This document shows positions 50,549 to 59,270 of a DNA stretch of 64,000 nucleotides, piece after piece. The translations under genes were made by a program, and so were the position numbers. How positions within the stretch are numbered: position 1 is the stretch's first letter; each line of letters starts with the position of its first letter. The DNA is from Natrialba hulunbeirensis JCM 10989 (GTDB lineage: Archaea > Halobacteriota > Halobacteria > Halobacteriales > Natrialbaceae): the NCBI RefSeq assembly GCF_000337575.1, contig NZ_AOIM01000014.1, positions 98,337 to 162,336 of the forward strand, in the 5' to 3' direction. The notes beneath the pieces were generated by a model, which saw nothing but the letters and a program-made list of their open reading frames with translations, had not been told where the DNA came from and searched no databases.

Positions 50549-51544
50549 TCACCCGGTCGCCGCTTCAGGGCCGAGGAATGCAAACGGTTCGTGCGGCTCT
50601 AACTGACCGGAGACGTCACCAGCAAAGGCGTTCGACTGGTTGGGTCCGAGCTGGAGGGTCCGCGCTCCGGAGCCAACTGAGAAGTCGAGTTCGTCGAGTT
50701 CGACCCAGAAGGTGTTGGGCATGAGCGCCGATTCGAAATAGTAGATGCCGTCCTTGTGGTCCGCGACGGTTCGCCAGCGCGTCGAGGAAATGTGGGGTTC
50801 GTCCGGCGTGCTGATGCCGTACGGCACCGAGGCGTTTCGAATCACGCCGAACGCGCTGGCGGTCGCGGTACGCCGGTCCTCGACGCTCGGCACGGCGTCG
50901 ACGTAGAACCGCGCCCGCACGAATCGGTCTGCTGGACGGTTCGTGCCGGGCAGCATGACCGTGCCGCCGATCTCGTTCCAGTACTCGGCCAGCGCGAGTT
51001 GCTTGTCGAACGTCGGCGAGTTCGTCATCACCTGATACTCCCGGCTGTGGTGAATGGTGAGTTCGCCGTCGACGTACTCCATGATCGCGCTGTCGCCAGT
51101 GGCGTCCGAGAGGGAGAGGTGCAGCGCCGCCAGTCTGTCCTGGCCGGGGGCCTGCTCGGTGACGACAACGAACTCCTCCTGTCGGGCGTGTTCAACGGCG
51201 TCCGCGACGGTTTCGAAGTTGTCGAGCATGTACTGTGCCCACAGCGAAATCGCCATGGCCTGTTCCTCGCCGTCCCAGTCGGGATACTCCGACTCGGGCA
51301 GCCACAGCAGGTTGGCGACCAGGCCAGCCTCGTTCATGCCGTCGGTGGTGGCGATGTCGTAGGCGGTCGTGACGACGCTGCCGTACGCCGCCGTCCACTC
51401 CATGGAGGCCGGGCCGACCTGGCCGGTCCGCTCCATGCCGCGCGGGAGCGTCCAGATGTTGCTGCCGATATCTTCGCCCCAGTCCATCGAGCGAGCCGTG
51501 AGAACGCGCCCCTCCTCGCCGAGGTATACCAGTCGCGTGCACAT
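50549..51544 (-). CDS. Linear amide C-N hydrolase (choloylglycine hydrolase family)
   Basis: This 331-residue Ntn hydrolase begins MCTR: after Met removal Cys2 is the nucleophile. Further conserved residues are in ARSMDWG (Asp20 region), the Asn of LVANLLW, and the late motif YGISTPDEPHISSTRWRTVAD (in parts). Family members include bile-salt hydrolase, penicillin V acylase and acyl-homoserine-lactone acylases. A haloarchaeal enzyme probably cuts an N-acyl amino acid or a similar amide. It is alone in its transcript as far as visible. Confidence 0.92.
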   Translation of the reverse strand: MCTRLVYLGEEGRVLTARSMDWGEDIGSNIWTLPRGMERTGQVGPASMEWTAAYGSVVTTAYDIATTDGMNEAGLVANLLWLPESEYPDWDGEEQAMAISLWAQYMLDNFETVADAVEHARQEEFVVVTEQAPGQDRLAALHLSLSDATGDSAIMEYVDGELTIHHSREYQVMTNSPTFDKQLALAEYWNEIGGTVMLPGTNRPADRFVRARFYVDAVPSVEDRRTATASAFGVIRNASVPYGISTPDEPHISSTRWRTVADHKDGIYYFESALMPNTFWVELDELDFSVGSGARTLQLGPNQSNAFAGDVSGQLEPHEPFAFLGPEAATG

Positions 51545-51686
51545 CTATCGTCGCCCTCCTGAAACCGCGCCACTCCGTTCGTCGGGTGCATCCATAGGAG
51601 AGTCGCCACCTCGCGTCAAAATAATGAACGTACCTGCATTGGCAGTGTCGTCCTCAGACGGTACCGACACACCCCAATTCGACGGG

Positions 51687-52565
51687 TTACTCGTCCGAGC
51701 GACTGTACTCCGGATCGAACAACTGCGCCGATCCCGGCGCAGGGTCTCCCTCGGTGAGGTTGTACCGCGAGAAGTCCTCGACACCGGCCTCCTGCAAGAG
51801 CTCTTCGTCGTACACCGCGTTCCCGGTGAACGAGGCCGGATCGCGCGAGAGGATCTCGAGTACCGTATCGGAAACAATCTCGGGCGTCCGCCAGTCGTCC
51901 TCCGTTCCGAGTCCGAAGTACCGCGTCGCACGCGTATCGATCGCCGTCACGGGCCAGAAGGTGTTGCAACCGACGTTGCCGTCGCCGAGTTCGCTCGCCA
52001 TCGAGAGCGTCAGGAACGACATCCCCAGCTTGGACCACGCGTAGGGCGCCTCGCCTGGCGCACGATCGATCTTGACCGGTGGCGCGTTGGTCAACAGCCA
52101 GGCGTTCTCGACCTCCCGAAGGTGGCCGGCGAAGGCTCGCGACACGAGGTAGGTACCCCGGATGTTGACGTCGGTCATGAGGTCGAACCGATTCGGCGGC
52201 AGATCCTCCACCGTCAACAACTGAATCGCGCTCGCGTTGTTGATGACGATGTTGACCTCGCCGAACTCGTCGATAGCGCGCTCGGCTGCAGCGTTGACGG
52301 CGTCCTCGCTCCGAACGTCGAGCTGGATCGGCAGCGCCTCGACGCCGTGTTCGCGCGCCTCGCGGGCCGTCTGCTCGATCGAGCCCTCGAGGTCCGGGCC
52401 GCTTCCGTCTTCGCTCTCGTCTGCATCCGCCTCGCTCGTCTTTCCTGTTGAAACGATGTTACAGCCCTGCTCGGCCAGCGCGAGCGCAATTTCCTTACCG
52501 ATTCCGCGGGTCGTCCCGGTGATGAACGCAGTCTGTCCGGAGAGGTCCGGCTTCTGGAGTGCCAT
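51687..52565 (-). CDS. Short-chain dehydrogenase, HSDL2-like, with altered Ser
   Basis: The 292-residue protein has the dinucleotide loop TGTTRGIG (residues 17-24), NNAS at about 109-112, and the YxxxK pair Y175 and K179 (APYAWSKLG). The catalytic serine position reads Ala161 (LLTNAPP), where HSDL2-type proteins have Ser. A Ser/Asp/Glu insert (about 42-62) is a haloarchaeal addition. It lies about 90 bases downstream of the acyl-CoA synthetase gene on the same strand, so a lipid or acyl-CoA substrate is plausible. Confidence 0.86.
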   Translation of the reverse strand: MALQKPDLSGQTAFITGTTRGIGKEIALALAEQGCNIVSTGKTSEADADESEDGSGPDLEGSIEQTAREAREHGVEALPIQLDVRSEDAVNAAAERAIDEFGEVNIVINNASAIQLLTVEDLPPNRFDLMTDVNIRGTYLVSRAFAGHLREVENAWLLTNAPPVKIDRAPGEAPYAWSKLGMSFLTLSMASELGDGNVGCNTFWPVTAIDTRATRYFGLGTEDDWRTPEIVSDTVLEILSRDPASFTGNAVYDEELLQEAGVEDFSRYNLTEGDPAPGSAQLFDPEYSRSDE

Positions 52566-52656
52566 ACCCGATCATCTGTCGGCACCAGTATAAACTTACG
52601 CCACGGGGAGAGTTCAGAGTGCAGTTGGGGCTGGCTCGAGTGGTGTTCAACACGCC

Positions 52657-54345
52657 CTAGTCGCGAAGCGAGCGCCGCCGAATCTTGCCGGTCGTGGTGG
52701 TCGGGAGTTCGTCGACGAACTCGATCTCCTGTGGATATTCGTACTCCGCGAGGCGCTCGCGGACGAGGGTGCGAATTTCCTCGCGGAGTTGCGCCGCGTC
52801 CGTCACCGCAGTGGCGGGCTGGACGAACGCCTTGATCGCCTCGCCGCGAGTTTCGTCCGGCACGCCGACGACACCGACCTGTTCGACGGCGTCGTGGTGG
52901 AGGATTGCCTCCTCGACTTCCATCGGGCCGACGCGGTAGCCGCTGGTGAGGATCACGTCGTCGGTCCGCGAGACGAACCACAGGTAGCCGTCGTCGTCGC
53001 GTTCGACGAGGTCGCCCGTCCGGAACCACCCGCTCTCCGTCTGTTTGGCCGCCGTTTTCTCCGGAAGCTCCCAGTACTCGTTGAAGAAGACCCGCCGATC
53101 GTCCGGCTTGACGGCTAACTCGCCCACCTCACCGTCCGGTACCCGTTCCTCGGCGTCGGGATCGAGAATCGCCACCTCGTACCCCGGGAACGGCTTGCCC
53201 ATGCTCCCCGGCCGCGTCTCGAACCACGAGGAGTTGCCGACGACCAGATTGAGCTCCGTCTGCCCGTAGAAGTCGTTGATCCCCACGTCTGCGAACGTCT
53301 CCTGTACCCAGTTGACCACCTCTGGGGTCAGCGGTTCGCCTGCGGAGGCGAACGTCTCGAGTGCGAGGTCGAACTGTCCCTCGGGGTCGTCAACACCCAT
53401 CAGCATCCGGAGCGCGGTCGGTGGCATGAACGCCTTGGTCACGCCGTGACGGTCCATTAGGTCGTAGGCGGCCTCGGGGTCAAACCCCTCCCGCGGCCAG
53501 CCGACGATCGTACAGCCGTGGTGCCACGCGGCGAAGAGCGTCCCGCCGAGCGCAGCACCCCACGCCCAGTCCGCGGGGGTCCACAGCGTCGCCTCACCCT
53601 CCGCGAGCCCCTGCTCGAAGTAGTTGTACGCCGCCGCGGCGCGGCCAAGCCACAGCGCGTGACTGTGGAGGACGCCCTTCGGCGGCCCCGTCGACCCGCT
53701 CGTGTACATGATCGCTGACGGCGTCTCCGGCGTGGCATCGTAGACCGCAATTCCCGGCTCGTACGAGGCGAGCAACTCGTCGAAGGCGTCCGCGTCGCCG
53801 TCGACCGAGGCGGCGGTGCCGAGTTCGACCACGGACTCGAGTGCCGGACACTCATCACGAATCTCCTCGATGGTATCGCGGACGCTCGGATCGACGACGA
53901 CGGCGGTGGCCTCGCTGTCTTCGAGTCGGTACTGGAGTGCGTCCCGGCCGAAGAGGACGGTGAGTGGCACCGACACTGCGCCGAGTTTCCAGTTTGCGAG
54001 GTGTGTGATCGGGTTCTGGGGTTTTTGGGGAACGACGACGCCCACGCGATCGCCGGCCTCGACGCCGAGGTCGGCGAGTGCGGCGGCGAGGCGATCCGAG
54101 CGGTCGTCGAGGTCGTCGAAGGTGTACGTCTCGATGGTGTCCTCGTTGAATCGCGTTTCGCTGTCGCCGTTTCCATCTTTCTTGTCGCTTTCGTCGGGTC
54201 GCTCGTATCGGAGTGCGACACGGCTTGTATCGTCGTGTTTGCGAAGGAAGTCGACGGCCGGGTTGAATTGTTCTGGGAGATCCCATTCGAACTCCTCGCG
54301 GGCACGGTCGTAGTCGTCAAACGTCGGCATCACCGTCCAGCTCAT
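52657..54345 (-). CDS. Acyl-CoA synthetase (AMP-binding family)
   Basis: This 562-residue adenylate-forming enzyme has the AMP motif YTSGSTGPPKGV, the acidic substrate loop FYGQTELNL, the adenosine-binding FRTGDLVERDDDG and the C-terminal lysine motif TGKIRRRSL. It activates a carboxylic acid as acyl-AMP and transfers it to CoA; the chain length cannot be read from the sequence. The N-terminal linker contains a KKDGNGDSE insert. The gene is the first of a probable two-gene unit with the SDR. Confidence 0.94.
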   Translation of the reverse strand: MSWTVMPTFDDYDRAREEFEWDLPEQFNPAVDFLRKHDDTSRVALRYERPDESDKKDGNGDSETRFNEDTIETYTFDDLDDRSDRLAAALADLGVEAGDRVGVVVPQKPQNPITHLANWKLGAVSVPLTVLFGRDALQYRLEDSEATAVVVDPSVRDTIEEIRDECPALESVVELGTAASVDGDADAFDELLASYEPGIAVYDATPETPSAIMYTSGSTGPPKGVLHSHALWLGRAAAAYNYFEQGLAEGEATLWTPADWAWGAALGGTLFAAWHHGCTIVGWPREGFDPEAAYDLMDRHGVTKAFMPPTALRMLMGVDDPEGQFDLALETFASAGEPLTPEVVNWVQETFADVGINDFYGQTELNLVVGNSSWFETRPGSMGKPFPGYEVAILDPDAEERVPDGEVGELAVKPDDRRVFFNEYWELPEKTAAKQTESGWFRTGDLVERDDDGYLWFVSRTDDVILTSGYRVGPMEVEEAILHHDAVEQVGVVGVPDETRGEAIKAFVQPATAVTDAAQLREEIRTLVRERLAEYEYPQEIEFVDELPTTTTGKIRRRSLRD

Positions 54346-54457
54346 GGATGTGTTCTCATATCACACAGAACCCACATAGCGTTTGTCGACCGGGCGAGTG
54401 TCGCAGCTGAGATGAGCGAGAGCGGGCGAGAACGCACAACAGCGGTTGTGAATACAG

Positions 54458-54482
54458 GGCTTTGTTGAATCGCTGTAAGGCG
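54458..54482. repeat. Left inverted repeat of the IS5-type element
   Basis: Begins GGCTTTGTTGAATC. It pairs with the right repeat at 55347-55371 with five mismatches in 25. Confidence 0.75.
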
Positions 54483-54489
54483 GTGGATT

Positions 54490-55294
54490 TTACTGTTTGA
54501 CGGCTCGTTTGATGCTGTAGACGACACACATCAGAGCAATTTCACGGAACTCTCGATACCAGCTACGCGCTCGCACGGCGTAGCCCAGCGAGCGCTTGAC
54601 AACGGAGTTGACGGTTTCAGTCATTGACCGCTGAGCGTACCGATCTTCGTCAATGTGGGCGTTGTGCGCGTGATCGTACGGCGCGAAGATACAGTGTTTG
54701 ATCAGCGGGCGAATGTCGAGGTCACGGAGTCGTTCGCGGAGTTGTTGCTTGTCATAGCCCTTATCAGCGGCTAAAGACCGCAGATCGCCCGCGTTCCGGC
54801 GGGCGATCTGCTCACAGAGATCCGCGTCACTGCCTTCTAACGTCGTCGAGCAGTGAAGATCAAGCACAGCTTGGGTTGCTGTATCGACGATTTTTGTCAG
54901 TTTGAGCGTCTGAACGCGATAGTTTGTTCGGTGGCAGTAATGGCGGCTGGCACGGTCTCGTTCGTAGAATGTTGCATCGATCGCAGCGTGCTCAGAGGGA
55001 TCGTGCAGCTGCGCCGACTGGCGCAGCAGCACTCGACAGACGCTCATCTCGATCCGGTCAAACGCCTTACACAGCGTGGAGGGTGCGGGGGAGATCGGCC
55101 TCAGCGCGGCCGATATCCCCTGTTATTTGCGGCATTTCCTTCAGCAGATCGATCGTCATCCGGTAGGATGTATCGAGGTAAATCCGGAGACAATGCAGCG
55201 AAACGAGGGCATAGGCGGCGGATTCGGCTCGTTCACCCGTAACTCTTTGAGCAATCGAGACACAACGCTCGGTGAAGCGGGAGATTTGCGTCAT
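54490..55294 (-). pseudogene. Frameshifted IS5-family transposase
   Basis: Two minus-strand pieces give one transposase: residues from MTQISRFTERCVSIAQRV to ADLP in one frame (start 55294) and the remainder in a second frame, joined after the ATCTCCCCCGCACC stretch at about 55075-55090 where one or two bases are lost or gained. The DDE residues are present in AAIDATF, LAADKGYD and MTETVNS. The shift could be corrected by slippage, but it most likely inactivates the gene. Confidence 0.82.
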
Positions 55295-55346
55295 GGACAC
55301 CCAAATTTCCCCGGTTAAACTCCTTCGATTTACTGACCTTCCCTGA

Positions 55347-55371
55347 CGCCGTCTAGTGATTCAACACAGCC
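55347..55371. repeat. Right inverted repeat of the IS5-type element
   Basis: The complement reads GGCTGTGTTGAATCACTAG, matching the left repeat. Confidence 0.75.
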
Positions 55372-55507
55372 GTCTAACTTGAAATTTCTGGTAGGTGTAC
55401 TCGAGAACGTCAACGACCAGCTGCTACGGCGTCACCTTCACGCACGTGCTCGAACAGTTGCTGACCCGCTGGTGACTTTTACCGTCTAAACCGTGACTAT
55501 CTCGATA

Positions 55508-55525
55508 GATCTAATAAAAGATTTA
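55508..55525 (+). promoter_or_regulatory. Candidate promoter of the halocin-like gene
   Basis: GATCTAATAAAAGATTTA contains a TATA-like element that predicts transcription from about 55540. GGAAGG at about 55539-55544 would then act as ribosome-binding site for the ATG at 55554. Confidence 0.4.
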
Positions 55526-55553
55526 CCAAAGAATGGTTGGAAGGTATGGTTGT

Positions 55554-56429
55554 ATGATGGATAAAAAAAGACGTCGCGTGTTGAAGGCAATTGGTGCTTC
55601 GAGTATATTCGCCGCTAGCAGCATTGGGACGGCGACCGCTTCAGGAACTGAATATAATGTAGAAAAAGTCGAATTATCTTCCTCTGAAGAAAACCGATAT
55701 TCTCGTGAAGCGTTCTCAAACAAAGCTGTAGAGGAAATGGTCGAGTTCCTTTATGAAGAAAAGGATAAGAAAATTCTAAAGGCTGATCTTGATGGCTACA
55801 AGGTACAGATTACCGGTGACGAAGAAATTGATCCTTCTGAATATGTGCTTTTAACAACGACGCTAAATGACACCGGTGAAGAGGTCCTTACTATTCAAGT
55901 GATAGAAGACGATGTCTATGTGACAGCGATAGTGGATGGATCTGGTTACAAGAGTAATCTAGAAACCATTGATTTCGATAATGGCCTTTCAGCACAAGAG
56001 AAGAACCCAGAGGGCTATAACGTCGTAGATTCTTTGGAGTGGAATAAATATCGGGAAAAGAAAACAAATAACAACCGGATGAGAATACAAAGTAGTATAG
56101 ATTGCAAACGTTCCTTCACATTTAATACTGTGGTTGGAACAGATGACATTCCACAGTGGCTTTGTACGGCTGTAGCGGGGGCGGGTGGTCTTACCCTAAC
56201 ACTTCTCCCTGAACCAGGTACATCAGCAGCCGGGATCGGTGTAATAACATTAACCGCCAGTTCAACCGGTTGTGTCGTGACTCACGAATTTGACGACGAT
56301 AGTGATCTTGACTTATCCGATGGGGTTGACATCACGCTTTGTCTAGAGGAGTACATGGATTGTGATGTTAAGAGTTTCCCGCCAAAAGTTAGTTGTTCGC
56401 CTGATCTATCGGCTTACGTGTCTGACTAA
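55554..56429 (+). CDS. Tat-type secreted six-cysteine protein, halocin-like precursor
   Basis: The 291-residue product has a twin-arginine-type signal (KKRRRVLKAIGASSIFAASS) and a probable cleavage near ATASG (residue 30). Residues 31-175 are acidic and Lys/Glu-rich. From residue 184 to the end there are six cysteines (184, 204, 240, 263, 270, 281) around a hydrophobic Gly/Ala/Thr stretch (about 203-240). Size and layout match halocin C8 precursors (signal, acidic proregion, Cys-rich toxin), although the Cys count and spacing differ. The gene is AT-rich, unlike its surroundings. ATG 55554 is favoured by GGAAGG upstream; 55533 is possible. Confidence 0.75.
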   Translation: MMDKKRRRVLKAIGASSIFAASSIGTATASGTEYNVEKVELSSSEENRYSREAFSNKAVEEMVEFLYEEKDKKILKADLDGYKVQITGDEEIDPSEYVLLTTTLNDTGEEVLTIQVIEDDVYVTAIVDGSGYKSNLETIDFDNGLSAQEKNPEGYNVVDSLEWNKYREKKTNNNRMRIQSSIDCKRSFTFNTVVGTDDIPQWLCTAVAGAGGLTLTLLPEPGTSAAGIGVITLTASSTGCVVTHEFDDDSDLDLSDGVDITLCLEEYMDCDVKSFPPKVSCSPDLSAYVSD

Positions 56430-56542
56430 CATTTATCACTAACAAGTGAATATTGCCACCATATTATAGGCAGAAAGAACTGCACTAACTGAAAAGAACA
56501 TAAATAGAATCCTGAAAATCATAGATTGGAATCTAATTGAGT

Positions 56543-56734
56543 ATGTCAAAAATCAATTTCAATTACCCAGAAGGAGTGTTTTTAATATTAGGTGTTGTGC
56601 TAATGGTGACTCCAAGATATATACTTCCAGTTTTTGGATTTAACCAGCAACCATGGACACCAATAGTGATATATGTTGGTGCAGCTATGATATTTATAGG
56701 GATGGTCATCACAATTATAAATAATATCAGGTAG
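56543..56734 (+). CDS. Two-helix 63-residue membrane protein, candidate immunity or helper
   Basis: The product has two membrane helices, GVFLILGVVLMVTPRYILPV and TPIVIYVGAAMIFIGMVITII (in parts), joined by a short Pro/Trp loop (FGFNQQPWT). It begins 113 bases after the halocin-like gene on the same strand, with the same AT-rich composition. A TTG two codons earlier is in frame but the ATG at 56543 is preferred. Small membrane proteins of this sort often confer immunity to a neighbouring bacteriocin; here that role is inferred from position only. Confidence 0.6.
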   Translation: MSKINFNYPEGVFLILGVVLMVTPRYILPVFGFNQQPWTPIVIYVGAAMIFIGMVITIINNIR

Positions 56735-56829
56735 TATCAGGTACGAACAAGACCCATTGCAACGTTTGCTAACTTCATCCCACAATCGGCACTCAGGTCC
56801 GCTTCTATACACCGCGAGCCACTCGATGA

Positions 56830-56985
56830 CTGACTCGTTTCGACCAAAACGACGGTGACCCTGTCAAAATTGAGTATCTATCAGAAGAGACGCGCGATAG
56901 ACGAGAACCAGTTGAGAGTAAATTAGATCGGTTCTCGAGGCGACTGTCCGAAGAGTGGCTACTCAGAGAAGACCTTTCTCCTGTG
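56830..56985 (+). other. Coding-like fragment of unknown gene
   Basis: One frame is open from a stop-bounded start to about 57190 and its first 50 residues (FDQNDGDPVKIEYLSEETR, then EPVESKLDRFSRRLSEEWLL) look like real protein. There is no start codon of good context. It may be the remnant of a chromosomal gene cut by the transposase fragment that follows. Confidence 0.3.
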
Positions 56986-57304
56986 CTTTCCAGGGCTGTC
57001 CCTCCCGGAGAAGTCCTAACAGACGCTCTTGTTCCTCGTCACCGAGCTTCAGGGGTCTGCCGCCCCCGAAGTTCGGTGTCAACTGCCCAAGTCCGCCATC
57101 GTTCCACCGACGTTCCCAGCGACTTCCAGTCGACGCAGATTTGCCAACGTCATCGGCTGTTTCCTCGTACGTTGCGCCCTTGTAGAGGCGTTTGACAAAG
57201 GAGAACCGCTTGATGATCTTTGGATCGTCTTCTTCGTCCAGCAGACGATCCAATTCCTCCTCACTCAGATGACGACCGAGATCGCCTCGCCGGTCGCCTC
57301 CCAA
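56963..57304 (-). pseudogene. Truncated transposase N-terminus (IS630-type helix-turn-helix)
   Basis: The reading frame of about 113 codons encodes the start of a transposase: GRHLSEEELDRLL, VKRLYKGATYEETADDVGKSAS (in parts), the wing SRWERRWNDGGLGQLTPNFGGGRP (in parts) and LLREGQPWKAQE. The catalytic DDE part is missing and the frame ends in KGLL and a stop. Only a TTG start is available. The nine-base word GTAGTATCA occurs in the same direction at 56731 and 57392, on either side of the remnant. Confidence 0.65.
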
Positions 57305-57507
57305 TACTCGCCCATCTTAGTCCATGCCCATAACTTCCGTCATTCATTAACGCGGTGACCTTGTCCTCTTTGACTTCGTAGCTACCGCTCAGTAGTATCA
57401 ACAATCTCCTACGGAAGAGCGAATAAAGAAATCGAACCCACACAACTGATAAAGGGTACAACGGGACAGGGGAAGACCTACCCGCTAGTCGTCCTCACCA
57501 CCGATAG

Positions 57508-58005
57508 ATGCAACTCGAACAGTCACCCCAGGAGGCCGTCTGGAGCGGAACGGTCCCCAGCGCACTCGACGCACGCGTGCTCGGTTTGATCGTCGTGATC
57601 GCCGGCCTCGCGGCGTCGGTGAACGTTCCCTACGGCGGCATTCCGCTCGCGATCGCCGCGTTCGTGCTCCTCACCGGTGTCGGAATCGCCGTGCACGTCC
57701 TCGGCGAGCGAAAACTGCGCCGTATCACTGACGGACTCGTCGACCGCTGGATCGAGGCCGGCGGTGCGATCGAAGACGTTACGAAATCCACTGACGGTAT
57801 GCGGACGGAGTGGACCGTTCACACCCCGGACGGAACGATCACGATCGGCGGCATCGCTCTCGTCCCGCTGTCTCGACTCTCAGTGGAGTGGCAGGGCGTC
57901 GGCGACTCGATGGACGCAAGCGAGGCGGCGGACAACATGGACGAACTCGCGGCGACGCTGTACGAGGAGATCTTCGAGATCGGCTCGGCATCGCAGCGAT
58001 CGTAA
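57508..58005 (+). CDS. Two-helix membrane protein with C-terminal soluble domain
   Basis: This 165-residue protein has two helices at about residues 23-40 and 45-64 and a soluble domain of about 90 residues (DGTITIGGIALVPLSRLSVEW), ending EEIFEIGSASQRS. Composition is normal for the chromosome. No family is recognised; it marks the right edge of the accessory island. Confidence 0.7.
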   Translation: MQLEQSPQEAVWSGTVPSALDARVLGLIVVIAGLAASVNVPYGGIPLAIAAFVLLTGVGIAVHVLGERKLRRITDGLVDRWIEAGGAIEDVTKSTDGMRTEWTVHTPDGTITIGGIALVPLSRLSVEWQGVGDSMDASEAADNMDELAATLYEEIFEIGSASQRS

Positions 58006-58124
58006 CGCTGGCCACTCCAGTTCTGTCGCTGGGTGCTGCTCTCTCCGTGAAAACCACTCCTTCGGAGTTGTTATCAGTTTCTGAAGGATCTGTATTTTAA
58101 TACTCGGACGGAATACCGTGGTGT

Positions 58125-59057
58125 ATGGCAACAGAATACACACCTACCGAGATGATGGATCGGGACTCCCGTTCGAACCGGTACTATCGGAACGCAGTCG
58201 AACGCCACTGGGATCCCGGCGAAATTGAACTCGAACAGGACGTCGAGAACCTGCTCGCACACATCGACGGATCGGAGGAGTACGACCAGGCCTATTGGGA
58301 CCGGACGCTCAACGGCATCGCGAAGTTCGGGGCCGGCGAGGACGCTGTGACGGAGGACCTCGCGCCACTCGCAACGGTGCTCGACGACATCGACGACCAG
58401 CTGTTTCTGACGACACAGCTCTACGAGGAGGCCAAACACGCCGACTTCTTCGACCGCTACTGGCGCGAGGTAATCTGGACCGTCGAGGACGAACTCGGCT
58501 GGGAGCGCTCGAATCCGCGGAACGACAAGTGGTTCAACGAACCGTACGTCGACCTGTTCGACCGCAACCGGAAGGCACAGTACCGCCTCCTCGAGTCGGA
58601 CACGCCCGAAAACCGTGCGAAAGCCTACTGCCACTACCACCTCACCGTCGAGGGCATCCTGGCCCAGACGGGCTACTACGGGATGCAGACCTCCTACGGC
58701 GGCGAGTTCGAGGAGCTTCCCCATCTCCCTGGTCTCGTCGAGGGCTTTACGAAAATTCGCAGCGATGAGGGCCGCCACGTCGGGTTCGGGATGAACCAGC
58801 TCAAGAAACTGATCGCGGAGGGCGTCGATCCTGCGCTCATCGAAGACACCGTCCACGAACTCGTTCCGCTCGTCCAGGGGATTACCGAAGACGAGCGGTT
58901 CCAGCCCGACGACGAGACCGAGCGCGTCGGACTCGAGGACGGCGCGCTCGCAGCCTACGCAGTCGAGAAGCATACAGACAGGATGCAACAGATCACGGAC
59001 GCCGCAGCCGAGATTCCGGATGTCGACGATCTGGTTCAGCTAGAGGGCGACGACTGA
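58125..59057 (+). CDS. R2lox (R2-like ligand-binding oxidase)
   Basis: The 310-residue ferritin-like protein has the six R2lox ligands: E72 (GEDAV), E102 and H105 (EEAKH), E176 (YHLTVEG), E215 and H218 (SDEGRH). V75 and Y171 are at the positions that form the Val-Tyr ether crosslink in Mycobacterium R2lox, and the five-residue spacing between Y171 and E176 is kept. This separates it from class I R2 subunits of ribonucleotide reductase, which lack the crosslink pair. It should hold a Mn/Fe site and a fatty-acid-like ligand. The natural substrate is unknown. Confidence 0.92.
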   Translation: MATEYTPTEMMDRDSRSNRYYRNAVERHWDPGEIELEQDVENLLAHIDGSEEYDQAYWDRTLNGIAKFGAGEDAVTEDLAPLATVLDDIDDQLFLTTQLYEEAKHADFFDRYWREVIWTVEDELGWERSNPRNDKWFNEPYVDLFDRNRKAQYRLLESDTPENRAKAYCHYHLTVEGILAQTGYYGMQTSYGGEFEELPHLPGLVEGFTKIRSDEGRHVGFGMNQLKKLIAEGVDPALIEDTVHELVPLVQGITEDERFQPDDETERVGLEDGALAAYAVEKHTDRMQQITDAAAEIPDVDDLVQLEGDD

Positions 59058-59138
59058 GGTGGTTTCGCGATTCCAAGTTTCGGTCCTGGCGATCACAGGC
59101 TCCGTCTGCGAGTACGCCGCGCGACTACCGATCGCAGA

Positions 59139-59270
59139 TCAGGAACTCGTGAACTGGAAAGTCGTCCCGTCGCAGTTCGGGCAGGCGATCTGATTCCTCG
59201 GCGCGGGGGTCACGGTGTCCTCTGACATATAGACGAAGTCACAGCCGGTACACTCGACGTAGTTCTTCAC
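59139..59270 (-). CDS. 43-residue zinc-ribbon protein
   Basis: A GTG at 59270 preceded by a clear ribosome-binding site (GCGGAGG, eight bases upstream) opens a 43-codon frame with two CxxC pairs, CTGC at residues 7-10 and CPNC at 30-33. MSEDTVTPAPRNQIACPNC lies between. It is a typical small haloarchaeal zinc-ribbon protein; some such proteins are involved in stress responses and swarming. It is convergent with the R2lox gene, 80 bases from its stop. Confidence 0.75.
   Translation of the reverse strand: MKNYVECTGCDFVYMSEDTVTPAPRNQIACPNCDGTTFQFTSS

Larger units (their letters stand above)
54458..55371 (-). mobile_element. IS5-family (ISH1-type) insertion sequence, defective
   Basis: The element of about 914 bp is bounded by imperfect inverted repeats: GGCTTTGTTGAATCGCTG on the left and the complement of GGCTGTGTTGAATCACTA on the right, matching at 20 of 25 positions. 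The transposase gene is frameshifted. No clear target duplication flanks the ends. It is inserted just upstream of the acyl-CoA synthetase gene. Confidence 0.8.

Noticed and set aside
55381-55490. Possible gene remnant between the IS5-type element and the halocin-like gene
   Set aside because: A frame of about 27 codons can be read, but nothing in it is recognisable.
57261-57461. 66-codon minus-strand frame upstream of the truncated transposase
   Set aside because: No start context, no motif, and a basic Ser/Arg-rich end.
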